Shown here piece by piece: positions 41,269 to 49,275 of a stretch of DNA of 64,000 nt. Each line of letters begins with the position of its first letter. The first letter of the stretch is position 1. Made by a program: the position numbers and the translations under genes. The notes beneath the pieces are model-generated. The model did no database searches. It worked only from the letters and a program-made list of their open reading frames with translations, and was not told where the DNA came from. Origin of the DNA: Dyella sp. S184 (GTDB taxonomy: Bacteria; Pseudomonadota; Gammaproteobacteria; Xanthomonadales; Rhodanobacteraceae); NCBI RefSeq assembly GCF_009766065.1, contig NZ_LMUE01000012.1:62001-126000 (forward strand), given 5' to 3'.

Positions 41269-41547
41269 ATGAACGACATCACCACCGACACGCCCATGCC
41301 CGCCGAAACCATATCCAGAAATCAGCAGACACAAACTGCAGACAACGAAGCAAGCCTGGAACAGCAGATGACCGATCTTGGTCTCTCCAACGATACCAAG
41401 CGATTCCTGCGCCACCTGCACGTGGCCGAGAAGCAGCTCAACGATGCCTTCAACAAAGGCCGCCAGTGCGGTGAACTGGAAGAGCGGGTGAGCGAGGTGT
41501 ATCGCGACCTGTATGGCGCTGGTTGCGCGGTGCGTACTGCGCGCTAG
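41269..41547 (+). CDS. Hypothetical small acidic protein
   Basis: 92 residues, charged and helical, with TDLGLSNDTKRFLRHLHVAEKQLNDAF and a C-terminus ERVSEVYRDLYGAGCAVRTAR. Not recognised. A decayed copy of its last 25 codons exists at 44107-44181, which argues that the frame is or was a real gene. No strong ribosome site; ATG 41260 is an alternative. Confidence 0.5.
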   Translation: MNDITTDTPMPAETISRNQQTQTADNEASLEQQMTDLGLSNDTKRFLRHLHVAEKQLNDAFNKGRQCGELEERVSEVYRDLYGAGCAVRTAR

Positions 41548-41816
41548 AGGGCGCGGCCGCTTCCCGGCGACGCTCGTGCTGGATTCCGGCGTCGGTAATC
41601 CGCAATGCGAGGCGGACATTCGGTACCATGCCGCAGTGGGTTAACGCCAAGGTCTGCGTGACTTGTGCTCAAGCCGCCCAAGCGAGTTCGAATTTTCCGA
41701 GTTCAGGTTTTCAGGGTACGCACGCTGTTCCGGTGAAGCTTCCGTGCCGGCCCTCGATTCCGGTGCAGTGAAACGGTCTGAGTATCAATCTCTCCATCTA
41801 ACGAAAGGGATGCGTT

Positions 41817-42422
41817 GTGGAATTACTGATTGGCCATGTCAAATCCAAGACGTTCCTCGGGCTCCTTCTATTGCTGGTTACGATGTTTCCCTTGAGTGCC
41901 CAGGCTGATATTTACAAATGCAGCAAGGGCGGCGAGGTCGCCTACCAGGAAACTCCCTGCGAAGGCGCCAATGTAAAGACCACCCATATTGAAGACAGGG
42001 GTTCGGGTTACTTCGTGGGGTGTTTTGCCACCACGGGATACCAGCCTGCGCAGACCATTGAAGTACGTGCCAATGGTGCGGGTGCTTACCAGCTGGTTGA
42101 TGAACAAAATCCACTAGGGTCCGGGACGGTCTTGAAAGAGGCGACCCGGGAAGAGCTGGCAACGGTGAGTGATGGGCTCCATATAAAAATTACCGATGGC
42201 TTGAATCGGCACATGTATCAATCCACCAGCACTACGGTTTACACAACCCGCTATGGCAATCGCTTTATCCAGCGTTCCACACCTGTCGCGCAGCCGATAA
42301 CGTCGGCGAGCCTGTATGGTGTTTACAGGGGAATGAATTCTGCAGGCTCCCCCATCACCCTCCTCTACAGGGGCGGCGGCACGCCACAGATCATCGAGAA
42401 AGCTGCTTGTCCTACGCTCTAG
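41817..42422 (+). CDS. DUF4124-type secreted protein
   Basis: 201 residues. A signal peptide (FLGLLLLLVTMFPLSAQA) is followed by ADIYKCSKGGEVAYQETPCEG, the DUF4124 pattern with two cysteines that probably form a disulfide. The rest is polar and not recognised, with one further Cys pair far apart. Begins with GTG, AAAGGGA upstream. Periplasmic location likely; role unknown. Confidence 0.65.
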   Translation: MELLIGHVKSKTFLGLLLLLVTMFPLSAQADIYKCSKGGEVAYQETPCEGANVKTTHIEDRGSGYFVGCFATTGYQPAQTIEVRANGAGAYQLVDEQNPLGSGTVLKEATREELATVSDGLHIKITDGLNRHMYQSTSTTVYTTRYGNRFIQRSTPVAQPITSASLYGVYRGMNSAGSPITLLYRGGGTPQIIEKAACPTL

Positions 42423-42632
42423 GGTCGACAGATACGGGATGAAGCTCCTTGATGGAGCGGGGCCCTTGTACTTGATGACGCTCCGGTCCGGCTTGGTGGA
42501 AATTCGTTCAACTCTTGCCGTCAGCGCGGGGCTGCCTGAGTCGCATCGTGAAATCGAAACGAAGGACCCATAACGGCGCTGCCCTAGGCGCCTTGCACGG
42601 TAGCTGGCAAGACTGCAGCCAGTTTCGAGTCG

Positions 42633-43421
42633 CTATGGATGATCCGCTGGTGATCGTTCGATTGGCAGGACGAAGCGAAAGCCGCGTTGCTCCAAATCGG
42701 TCAGTACACGATCAAGCGCTACGGCCGTAGCTGGCCTGTCATGCATCAGCAGGATGGATCGATCTTCGGTCTGCTCCAGGCTCCAACTCAGAATCTGATC
42801 AGGCCTCTTCAGCCAACTGTCTTCACTGTTGGCATTCCACAGCATTTGCTCCATGCCAGCCGATTGTGCAACTTGCATGACCTGGGGCGATGTCTCGCCA
42901 AAAGGGGGACGGAAGAAGCGTGGCCGGTGTCCAGTCAAGCTGGTGATCCGTGTACTGCATCCTTCGATCTGATGCTGCAGATCGACAAGGTTCAGCCCAT
43001 TGAGGTGCTCATGGTCGTAACTGTGATCGCCAATAATGTTGCCAGTATTTGCGATCTCGCTCAGCACACGGTCTGCTGCTTCGTTCAAATGACCACACAC
43101 CAGGAAAAACATGGCGTGGGCATGATGCCAGCGCAAGACATCCAGGATACTTTCGTCAATGACGCCATCCTTATAGAAGCCATCGTCGAAGGTCAGGACG
43201 ACATATTTTCGCCCCACCAGCTTGTCGCTGGCTTCGCGCCAGAATGGATAGTCAAGCGGATCAACGCTTTTCTGGTCGGCGTTCAACACAAAACGCGGTG
43301 GAGGCAAATTGGCTCCGGCCAGCAGCAAGAAACCTGCACACAGCACCATCACTCCAAACGCGGCGGCGATATGACGAACGCTGATGTGGATTGGTTTGGC
43401 AAGAGCTTTTCGTAGATTCAT
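42633..43421 (-). CDS. Polysaccharide deacetylase (NodB homology) protein
   Basis: 262 residues. A signal anchor (AAAFGVMVLCAGFLLLAGA) near residue 20 precedes a NodB domain: motif 1 VVLTFDDGFY with the metal and catalytic Asp, motif 2 GDHSYDHEHL with the two metal His, motif 3 RPPFGETS, and motif 5-like ILLMHD. It probably deacetylates a cell-envelope sugar in the periplasm. No partner glycan genes are adjacent. Confidence 0.85.
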   Translation of the reverse strand: MNLRKALAKPIHISVRHIAAAFGVMVLCAGFLLLAGANLPPPRFVLNADQKSVDPLDYPFWREASDKLVGRKYVVLTFDDGFYKDGVIDESILDVLRWHHAHAMFFLVCGHLNEAADRVLSEIANTGNIIGDHSYDHEHLNGLNLVDLQHQIEGCSTRITSLTGHRPRFFRPPFGETSPQVMQVAQSAGMEQMLWNANSEDSWLKRPDQILSWSLEQTEDRSILLMHDRPATAVALDRVLTDLEQRGFRFVLPIERSPADHP

Positions 43422-43544
43422 GGATGCGAACGCCGCTTGCTATGGCTGTTGACGCAGAATTCAAAACTGCCAGCTTGCACGGCAGCGTGATTGAACCTCC
43501 ATTGGCCAATGCAGGTTTCTTTCTGTTGCTCTTCGCGCGCTAAC

Positions 43545-43802
43545 TTAGGGCGCGTCAAGTTGAGATGGATTTTCCTCAACAGAGGATTGCTGTTGCTGAT
43601 CATCCTCAGCGTGCAGCGCCTTCTCCCGGGCATGCAGGTCATTCAGCTGCTGACGTGTAGCCCTGAAACTACCGGTCCAATTCTCGACAGGAGCGTTCGC
43701 CCAAGCTTGAGCGCGGTACTCGGCAACACAGTTTGACGTCCATGCGCCGATGGCGATCCCAACGACGGCGGCAATTCGCCATGAAAACGGTATGTTTCGC
43801 AT
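43545..43802 (-). CDS. Hypothetical small membrane-anchored protein
   Basis: 85 residues: one N-terminal hydrophobic stretch (WRIAAVVGIAIGAWTS) then a polar, helical, glutamine-rich tail with HAREKALHAEDDQQQQSS. Not recognised, and no good ribosome site. It might be spurious. Confidence 0.35.
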   Translation of the reverse strand: MRNIPFSWRIAAVVGIAIGAWTSNCVAEYRAQAWANAPVENWTGSFRATRQQLNDLHAREKALHAEDDQQQQSSVEENPSQLDAP

Positions 43803-44315
43803 GTTATGTACTCATAAAGGGGCTTCAGAGCCGGCCAGCAGAGACCCGACATAGGCACGAGCTGAAATCGGATAATTGCTGCTTGTTGGACATAAAGCAC
43901 AAACGGTGCCATGCGGCGTTAGTCGAAAAATGCGGCCCGCCACCTCACTGCGGAGGTAGTGCCAGGTTGAGGGGGTCGCCGAAAGTTCCTCAAACTACCG
44001 TTTCCGGGTACGAAATGGACCGAAGTGGGCACCCGAGGATCCAAGGAAATTTCTGGAAGGGCAAGATTCGACTGCGCGTGCCGCCTTTTAGCGTGTTGGT
44101 GGGGGCGCGCTGGAAGAGCGGATGAGTCAGTTTTATCGCGACCTGTATGGCGCCAGTTGCGCGGTACATGCCGCACGCTAGAAAAGCGTGGGTTTACAGG
44201 AAGTCGTTAGCGGCTTCATCGCTAACGCGCGCCATTGGCCGACGTCGTGTGAAAGTGAGGCCGAAAATTGAGTATATAGCCCATGTGCGCCAGTGATTTA
44301 GGATGTCGTGCCGAC
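43803..44315. other. Intergenic stretch with a decayed gene end
   Basis: 513 bases without an intact gene. It contains the truncated paralogous fragment at 44107-44181; the remainder shows mixed composition and no convincing frame. Confidence 0.5.
44107..44181 (+). pseudogene. Truncated copy of the 3' end of the gene at 41269-41547
   Basis: The 25 codons ending in TAG read ALEERMSQFYRDLYGASCAVHAAR, against ELEERVSEVYRDLYGAGCAVRTAR at 41473-41547. Nothing upstream of 44107 matches the rest of that gene, so this is a broken duplicate about 2.6 kb away on the same strand. Confidence 0.75.
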
Positions 44316-44570
44316 TCAATTGCGCCGGGCGAACAAAGCACCAAGCACGAATCCCAAGGCGCCCGCCACCAGCATCGTTCCGATCGGGCGGTTAGCGCCC
44401 AAGTCGCGCGCGCTTTCCAAGGCTTCGCCGGCTTTCGCCTGAATGTTGCCTGCCACTTCGCGCACCTTGCCGGTGACCTCTTGCGTGGCGTCACCTGTCA
44501 GCGCGCCTGCAGCACCCTGGATCTTGCCGGCTACGCTGCGCGCGGCACCTTCGAATTCATGTTCGTTCAT
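44316..44570 (-). CDS. CsbD-like stress protein with C-terminal membrane helix
   Basis: 84 residues. The N-terminal half has the CsbD/YjbJ rhythm of small amphipathic repeats (GAARSVAGKIQGAAGALTGD, GKVREVAGNIQAKAGEA), and the C-terminus is a glycine-rich membrane helix TMLVAGALGFVLGALFARRN resembling ElaB/YqjD membrane anchors. Related proteins accumulate under stress and on entering stationary phase; function unclear. First of three such genes, all on the minus strand. Confidence 0.75.
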   Translation of the reverse strand: MNEHEFEGAARSVAGKIQGAAGALTGDATQEVTGKVREVAGNIQAKAGEALESARDLGANRPIGTMLVAGALGFVLGALFARRN

Positions 44571-44609
44571 CGGGATAGTTCCTGAGCATCGTGGTGAGAG
44601 TAATGGTGC

Positions 44610-44795
44610 CTAGCGCTTCTTGGCCTGGCTGCGCATGTTGTCGGAGGCGTTGCCGACGTCCTTTTGTGCCTTGCCGGCATTCTTTTCGATCTTGCCTGCC
44701 GCTTCCTTGACCTTGTTGCCGGTGAGCTTGCCCACGGCTTCTTTCACGGCACCCTTTACTTCTTTCTTGGTGCCTTCAACGCGATTCTTGTCCAT
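44610..44795 (-). CDS. CsbD family stress-response protein
   Basis: 61 residues: MDKNRVEGTKKEVKGAVKEA starts the CsbD motif and continues GKLTGNKVKEAAGKIEKNAGKAQKD. Soluble, lysine- and alanine-rich. It lies 39 bases upstream of the membrane-anchored CsbD-like gene in the same direction and probably shares its transcript. Confidence 0.85.
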   Translation of the reverse strand: MDKNRVEGTKKEVKGAVKEAVGKLTGNKVKEAAGKIEKNAGKAQKDVGNASDNMRSQAKKR

Positions 44796-44895
44796 GACGT
44801 TCTCCGATTTAATAGTGTGACGAGAAACTTAGTGGAAGCGCTCCCTGGGCAAGTTCAAAGGGCAACGCCGAGTGTCTGTAGGTCAAGGCTGCTGA

Positions 44896-45138
44896 CTATC
44901 CGTACTGAGACGACTGCAGGTCGTCAAAAGGCATCTTTCCATGCTTGACCAGAATGCGATCGAACTTGATCAACACCCAGTCGTAGTCGAATGACCCGGC
45001 ATCTTCGACGATAAAGTCAGAGGCTCTAGAGAATGCCGACCAGAAATCCTCATCAAGCGGATTTTCTCGGATCAGAGACGGCATGCCTTTGTCCAAGTTG
45101 TCCAGCTGCTTCTGGAGCTCGTTGCGGGTCTTTGCCAT
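44896..45138 (-). CDS. Hypothetical small acidic protein
   Basis: 80 residues, MAKTRNELQKQLDNLDKGMP then an acidic region with ENPLDEDFWSAFSRASDFIVEDAG. Not recognised. AGGA seven bases before ATG 45138 supports translation; the upstream in-frame ATG is less likely. It lies between two CsbD genes on the same strand and may belong to the stress cluster. Confidence 0.65.
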   Translation of the reverse strand: MAKTRNELQKQLDNLDKGMPSLIRENPLDEDFWSAFSRASDFIVEDAGSFDYDWVLIKFDRILVKHGKMPFDDLQSSQYG

Positions 45139-45324
45139 AAGATCATCCTGTGGATTCAGGGAGCAAAACATGCATCCAGAAAACATGCATCCAGCAAGCG
45201 CAAGGTGCGCGGTGCCGGGATGGCGGTCTGACTTACGCCCCGTCGCCTTAGTTAGCCGGCGGCAGCGAGCAGACAGGGGTCGTAGGGACCGGTTACGACA
45301 GTGATTACGGGTGCGTCGAGCCGC

Positions 45325-45507
45325 TTACTTGCGGGCCCTGTCGCGCAACCTGTCAGCCACTTCGCCGACCTTGGCCTGCGTCTTGCCGACGTTTTTCTCG
45401 GCGATGCCTTCGGCCTGTATCTTGGAGTCGCCGGTTACCTTGCCGATCGCTTCCTTGACCGAACCCTTTACCTGTTTGGCAATACCTTCAACGCGGTTCT
45501 TGTCCAT
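45325..45507 (-). CDS. CsbD family stress-response protein
   Basis: 60 residues, MDKNRVEGIAKQVKGSVKEA with GKVTGDSKIQAEGIAEKNVGK, a close paralogue of the gene at 44610. The open frame runs further upstream but the family starts at MDKNR. It is 125 bases downstream of the PAS-LuxR regulator, with a small palindrome between them. Confidence 0.88.
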   Translation of the reverse strand: MDKNRVEGIAKQVKGSVKEAIGKVTGDSKIQAEGIAEKNVGKTQAKVGEVADRLRDRARK

Positions 45508-45600
45508 GCCGCCACTCCTGCTTGGCTGGCAGTACCGAATGGACTGCCGGGTGTACAAAGCTTGCGCCGGGCATGCGGTAGCCGACAGCTGCATTTGAGC

Positions 45601-45620
45601 CAAATGCGTTAGTGCATTTG
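45601..45620. promoter_or_regulatory. Palindrome ahead of the csbD paralogue
   Basis: CAAATGC-GTTAGT-GCATTTG, with TAGTGCATT in common with the larger palindrome at 47231-47261. It lies 94 bases upstream of the CsbD start at 45507 and just past the regulator stop, so it could be an operator for the CsbD gene. Confidence 0.45.
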
Positions 45621-45631
45621 CACAGCTCGCT

Positions 45632-47128
45632 TTACTTGCGAGACGTACGACGTCCCTTGGCGCCGGAGAAGCCGCGCTCGTGGGCCCACACGATTGCCGC
45701 GCCGCGGCTGTGGACGTCGAGCTTGGAGTAGAGCGTTGCAACATGGTTACGCACGGTGCTTGGCGACAATGTCAGGCGCCCGGCGATCTCCTTGTCGGCA
45801 AGGCCTTCGCATATCAGTTCAAGCACGTCGCGCTCGCGAGCGGTCAAATCGGCCAGGGCCACTCCGGGTGATTTGAGTGTATTGACGTTACGCACATTGG
45901 CCAGCTTCTCGATCAGGGTCTGGCTGAACCATGAAGCATCCTGCATCACCGCTTCGATGGCCTTGACCAACTCCATTTCCGAACGCCGACGCTCGGTGAT
46001 ATCCATAAGCACGAGCAGGTAACACGTGATGCCCTGGATGCTCACCGTATCTGCGGATACCAGGCACTCGATGGTCTCGCCACTTTTCTTGCGAATGGCG
46101 TAGTCCACGTTTTGCAGGCTGCCGGATTTCTCCAGCGCCTGCGCCAGCTGCATGTTGGCCTGCGGTCCTTCGAGGATGCCAATATCAGTCAGTGACTTGC
46201 CCAGCACTTCTTCGGCGGGGTACTCCGTGATCAACGCAAAAGCCTCATTGACCTCGATGACATGCAGCCTATCGGCGCTGCAAACCAGGGTGGGTATCGG
46301 CGTCAACCGGAAGGCCTTGGCGAAGCGCTCTTCGCTCTGGCGCAGTGCATCCTCGGCCTTGCGGCGTGGCTCGAGATCCATGAAGGAAAACAGCATGCTT
46401 GCCTCGTCGCCGACTTCGATCGGTTGACCGGCGACGATCACAAGCTTGGTACCGCCTTCAGGCAGCTTCAACTCGGCCTGCATTTGTGGAATGGTGGTGC
46501 CTTGCCCAAGATGCTCAATGGCCAGGTCTCGTCGTTCGGCTTGCTCGAGAACATCCAGTTCGTAGACCGAGCGGCCGATCACCTGTTCGCGCGTATACCC
46601 GGTCATCTCCAGAAAACCCTGATTCACCTTGACATAACGCAGGTCACTCAGTCGACAGATCACAGCCGGCGCGGGATTGGCGTTGAAGGCTTTCTCGAAG
46701 CGCTGTTCGGCGCTGGCCCAGTCAGTGGCATCGGCAATGATCAATACCAGGCAGTCGGGTTCGCCCGCGGCATCGGTGAGCACTAGGCTGCGCACGCGAT
46801 GCACCCAATATGCATCCTCATCATGTGCGGCTTCCACTTCCACTACGACATCCGTGAAGCATTCGCCGGCAATCACCCGATCGATGGGGTAGTGGCCTTC
46901 AGCCACCTTGTGGTTGTTGCGGTAGCGCAGCCGGAATCTTTCGCGATACTCGCTGACCGTGGCGCCTAGCCCCTTCACATCGCTGAGACCGTGCATCCTC
47001 AGCGCCGCCTCATTGGCCCACAGGATGGTCTGGTCCGGCTCGATCAGGATGACCCCATCGGACAGGCCGGCAATAATCTGCTGCAATTGCTGGCGGTTGG
47101 TTTGTGTCCGCAGAACGGCATCGTTCAT
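45632..47128 (-). CDS. PAS-PAS-PAS sensor with LuxR-type DNA-binding domain
   Basis: 498 residues, a one-component regulator. Three PAS domains follow each other: about residues 20-130 (AGLSDGVILIEPDQTILWAN), 140-250 (AFNANPAPAVICRLSD, TGYTREQVIGRSVYEL) and 265-390 (AFRLTPIPTLVCSADR, TEYPAEEVLGKSLTDIG), then the LuxR/NarL helix-turn-helix LTARERDVLELICEGLADKEIAGRLTLSPSTV split here as LTARERDVLELICEGLADKE and GRLTLSPSTVRNHVATLY. No receiver domain and no membrane helix, so it senses a cytoplasmic signal. ATG 47128 is preferred over the longer frame. Palindromes lie on both sides. Confidence 0.85.
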   Translation of the reverse strand: MNDAVLRTQTNRQQLQQIIAGLSDGVILIEPDQTILWANEAALRMHGLSDVKGLGATVSEYRERFRLRYRNNHKVAEGHYPIDRVIAGECFTDVVVEVEAAHDEDAYWVHRVRSLVLTDAAGEPDCLVLIIADATDWASAEQRFEKAFNANPAPAVICRLSDLRYVKVNQGFLEMTGYTREQVIGRSVYELDVLEQAERRDLAIEHLGQGTTIPQMQAELKLPEGGTKLVIVAGQPIEVGDEASMLFSFMDLEPRRKAEDALRQSEERFAKAFRLTPIPTLVCSADRLHVIEVNEAFALITEYPAEEVLGKSLTDIGILEGPQANMQLAQALEKSGSLQNVDYAIRKKSGETIECLVSADTVSIQGITCYLLVLMDITERRRSEMELVKAIEAVMQDASWFSQTLIEKLANVRNVNTLKSPGVALADLTARERDVLELICEGLADKEIAGRLTLSPSTVRNHVATLYSKLDVHSRGAAIVWAHERGFSGAKGRRTSRK

Positions 47129-47230
47129 GGATCTGCTCTTGGGCTGCCCGGTGCCATTCGCATGGTCATTGCTTAAGCACGTCTGGGTCGGAGTGCCAAG
47201 GATCATATGCCACCCGTTCGTGGACATGGC

Positions 47231-47261
47231 GCGAATGCACTAGTGCCACTAGTGCATTCGC
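47231..47261. promoter_or_regulatory. Perfect 31-base palindrome in a divergent promoter region
   Basis: Arms GCGAATGCACTAGTG and CACTAGTGCATTCGC flank a single C. It lies between the PAS-LuxR gene (start 47128, minus) and the plus-strand gene starting at 47285, so it is placed to control both. It contains two overlapping ACTAGT cores. Confidence 0.75.
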
Positions 47262-47284
47262 AACATGTCTCGAAAGGCCATCAC

Positions 47285-47683
47285 ATGCAGACTGCGCATC
47301 GCCAGACTTCCGTATTGGCGTCTGAGCAGAAGCACACCGGTGGCCGTCGGCAGCAGTTTTCCTTCTGGACGTTCCCGGGTATCCCAATTCACTTCCGGGG
47401 AAGCAGATTCCTGTCTGCTGATCCCGGCGATGCACGAATTATCTTTCCAATGGACATGCCCACGCCCGAAGGTGTTCGACGCTACCCCGAGACCCAGGGG
47501 TGGTTCACCTTCAATCCTTTGACCCGGCTTTGGTTCGAGCCGATGCATGCGCCGTGCATATGCGTGGAGCAATGCGCGAACCCCTGCAAGGGGCGGTGTG
47601 GATGCATGGCCTGCCTGGGATCCTGGGCCGAACAACACCTGCAAGTTGGCATCTTCAAGCTTGGCGAGACAAGTCAGGGCTGA
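47285..47683 (+). CDS. Hypothetical cysteine-rich protein
   Basis: 132 residues, not recognised. The middle is aromatic (QQFSFWTFPGIPIHFRG; GWFTFNPLTRLWFEPMH) and the C-terminal part has a compact cysteine cluster, CICVEQCANPCKGRCGCMAC, which could bind metal or form disulfides. No signal peptide. A GAAAGG lies about eight bases before ATG 47285, and the gene is divergent from the PAS-LuxR regulator across the 31-base palindrome. Confidence 0.5.
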   Translation: MQTAHRQTSVLASEQKHTGGRRQQFSFWTFPGIPIHFRGSRFLSADPGDARIIFPMDMPTPEGVRRYPETQGWFTFNPLTRLWFEPMHAPCICVEQCANPCKGRCGCMACLGSWAEQHLQVGIFKLGETSQG

Positions 47684-47982
47684 GCGTGGCCCGAGGCTGA
47701 GCGGATATCTGTCTAAAGCGGATATCCCAGGTCTCCCCGGTACCAGTTCAACAAATGCTCAATGACGATCCGCTCAGGCCTGATCAAATCAGGCATGATC
47801 AAATAGGTCTCTTGCCTTCGGCGCTGAGCTGCTTGAGTCTCACGGTGAAGTCGAAGTTCGTGGTGTTCAACGGGCTGCCGCATGTTGCGGTTTGCAGTCG
47901 GCTATGGGCGGATGCAGTGGCTGCGCTACGGCTGCTGTCGAGTCTGGCGATTGCCGACCGGAGTTTCCCGCATGATTCGCCT
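47684..47982. other. Intergenic stretch with hairpin and possible gene remnant
   Basis: GCCTGAT-CAA-ATCAGGC (47778-47794) forms a small hairpin. On the minus strand 47799-47890 a frame ends FDFTVRLKQLSAEGKRPI, which resembles FDFTMRLRQPRADGKS read on the minus strand near 42510-42560; both look like ends of decayed related genes. Confidence 0.4.
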
Positions 47983-48011
47983 ATGCTTAGGCCGTCCTTG
48001 CCGCCACTGGA

Positions 48012-49070
48012 ATGCTGGCCATGTCGGTTGCCGTGCACGCCCATGAAAAACCGCTTGCCGCGAAGGTGCTGGTGATCGGCCATCGCGGTGCGCCGGCACG
48101 GCGACCGGAACACACGTTGGCGTCCTACGGCAAGGCGATCGCCGATGGTGCCGATTTGGTCGAACCGGATCTGGTGATGACGAAGGACGGCGTGATGGTG
48201 GCGCGGCACGAGAACGAGATCGGCGGCACCACCGATGTCGCCAACCATCCCGAGTTTGCCGCGCGCAAGACCAGCAAGCTGATCGATGGCCATGCCGAGA
48301 CCGGCTGGTTCACCGAGGACTTCACCCTGGCCGAGCTGAAGACGTTGCGCGCACGCGAACGTCTACCGCAGTTGCGCAGCTCGAAGTACGACGGCGAGTT
48401 CCAGGTTCCCACGCTGGACGAGATAATCGACTTCGTCGCCGCCGAGTCGGCCGCGGTCGGCCATCCGGTCGGGATCATTCCGGAGATCAAGCACGGCAGC
48501 TATTTCCAGCAGCTGGGCCTGCCGATGGAGGACCGGCTGCTGGCCACCTTGGCTGCACACAGCTATACGCGTACGGCTCCCGTGGAGATCCAGTCATTCG
48601 AGATCGCCAACCTCAAATATCTGCGCGGCAAGCTGGGCACGGCGCATCCGAACATCCGCCTGCTACAGCTGATCGATGCTGCCGAGCAGCAGCCATATGA
48701 CGTGGTGGTCGCCGGCGGCAAGCTCAGCTACGGCGAGATGCTGACACCGGCAGGACTGCGCGTGATCGCACGCTATGCCGATGCGATCGGCCCGAACATC
48801 AGCGCGATCATTCCGCCCACGGCCGATGACCATCTGGGCGCGCCGACCACCTTGGTGCACGATGCGCACGCGGCCGGACTGGAGCTGCATCCGTATACCT
48901 TCCGTCCGGAGAATCAGTTCCTGGCCAGGGATTTCTGGCAGGGCAGTGATCCGAAGACATTCAACGAGGCTGGCCTGATCGCCCAGATCCGCGTTTATCT
49001 CGATACCGGCATCGATGCGTTCTTCGTCGACGATCCGGCCATTGGCCGCAAGGCGCTCGAAGACCGATGA
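48012..49070 (+). CDS. glpQ: Glycerophosphodiester phosphodiesterase (GlpQ-like, periplasmic type)
   Basis: 352 residues. GDPD catalytic set: HRGAPARRPEHT at the start of the barrel, DLVEPDLVMTKDGVMVARHEN with the metal Glu/Asp and the second His, and GIIPEIKHG. The long form with EGxxxE inserts matches periplasmic GlpQ, which cleaves glycerophosphodiesters to glycerol-3-phosphate. The in-frame start MLAMSVAVHAHE gives only a short signal peptide. Upstream, ATG 47983 in another frame reads MLRPSLPPLE; one added base would join them into a normal signal peptide, so a frameshift or sequence error is possible. Confidence 0.88.
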   Translation: MLAMSVAVHAHEKPLAAKVLVIGHRGAPARRPEHTLASYGKAIADGADLVEPDLVMTKDGVMVARHENEIGGTTDVANHPEFAARKTSKLIDGHAETGWFTEDFTLAELKTLRARERLPQLRSSKYDGEFQVPTLDEIIDFVAAESAAVGHPVGIIPEIKHGSYFQQLGLPMEDRLLATLAAHSYTRTAPVEIQSFEIANLKYLRGKLGTAHPNIRLLQLIDAAEQQPYDVVVAGGKLSYGEMLTPAGLRVIARYADAIGPNISAIIPPTADDHLGAPTTLVHDAHAAGLELHPYTFRPENQFLARDFWQGSDPKTFNEAGLIAQIRVYLDTGIDAFFVDDPAIGRKALEDR

Positions 49071-49275
49071 AGTTGATCTTCTGAGCCATAAGGTGCTGCA
49101 CCTTTAGACCGCTAAGATGATCGCCAGAAAATGTCTGCCAGACATTCCTAGTCCCAGGTTGCGTGCGCGAAATGTCCCCAAAAAGCTACATGGTCACCAC
49201 CACCATGACAGATGCGTGGAGCGGTCTAGGTAGAAGATAAAGCTGTCGACACACCTCAATCAGGCAATAGCAGTC

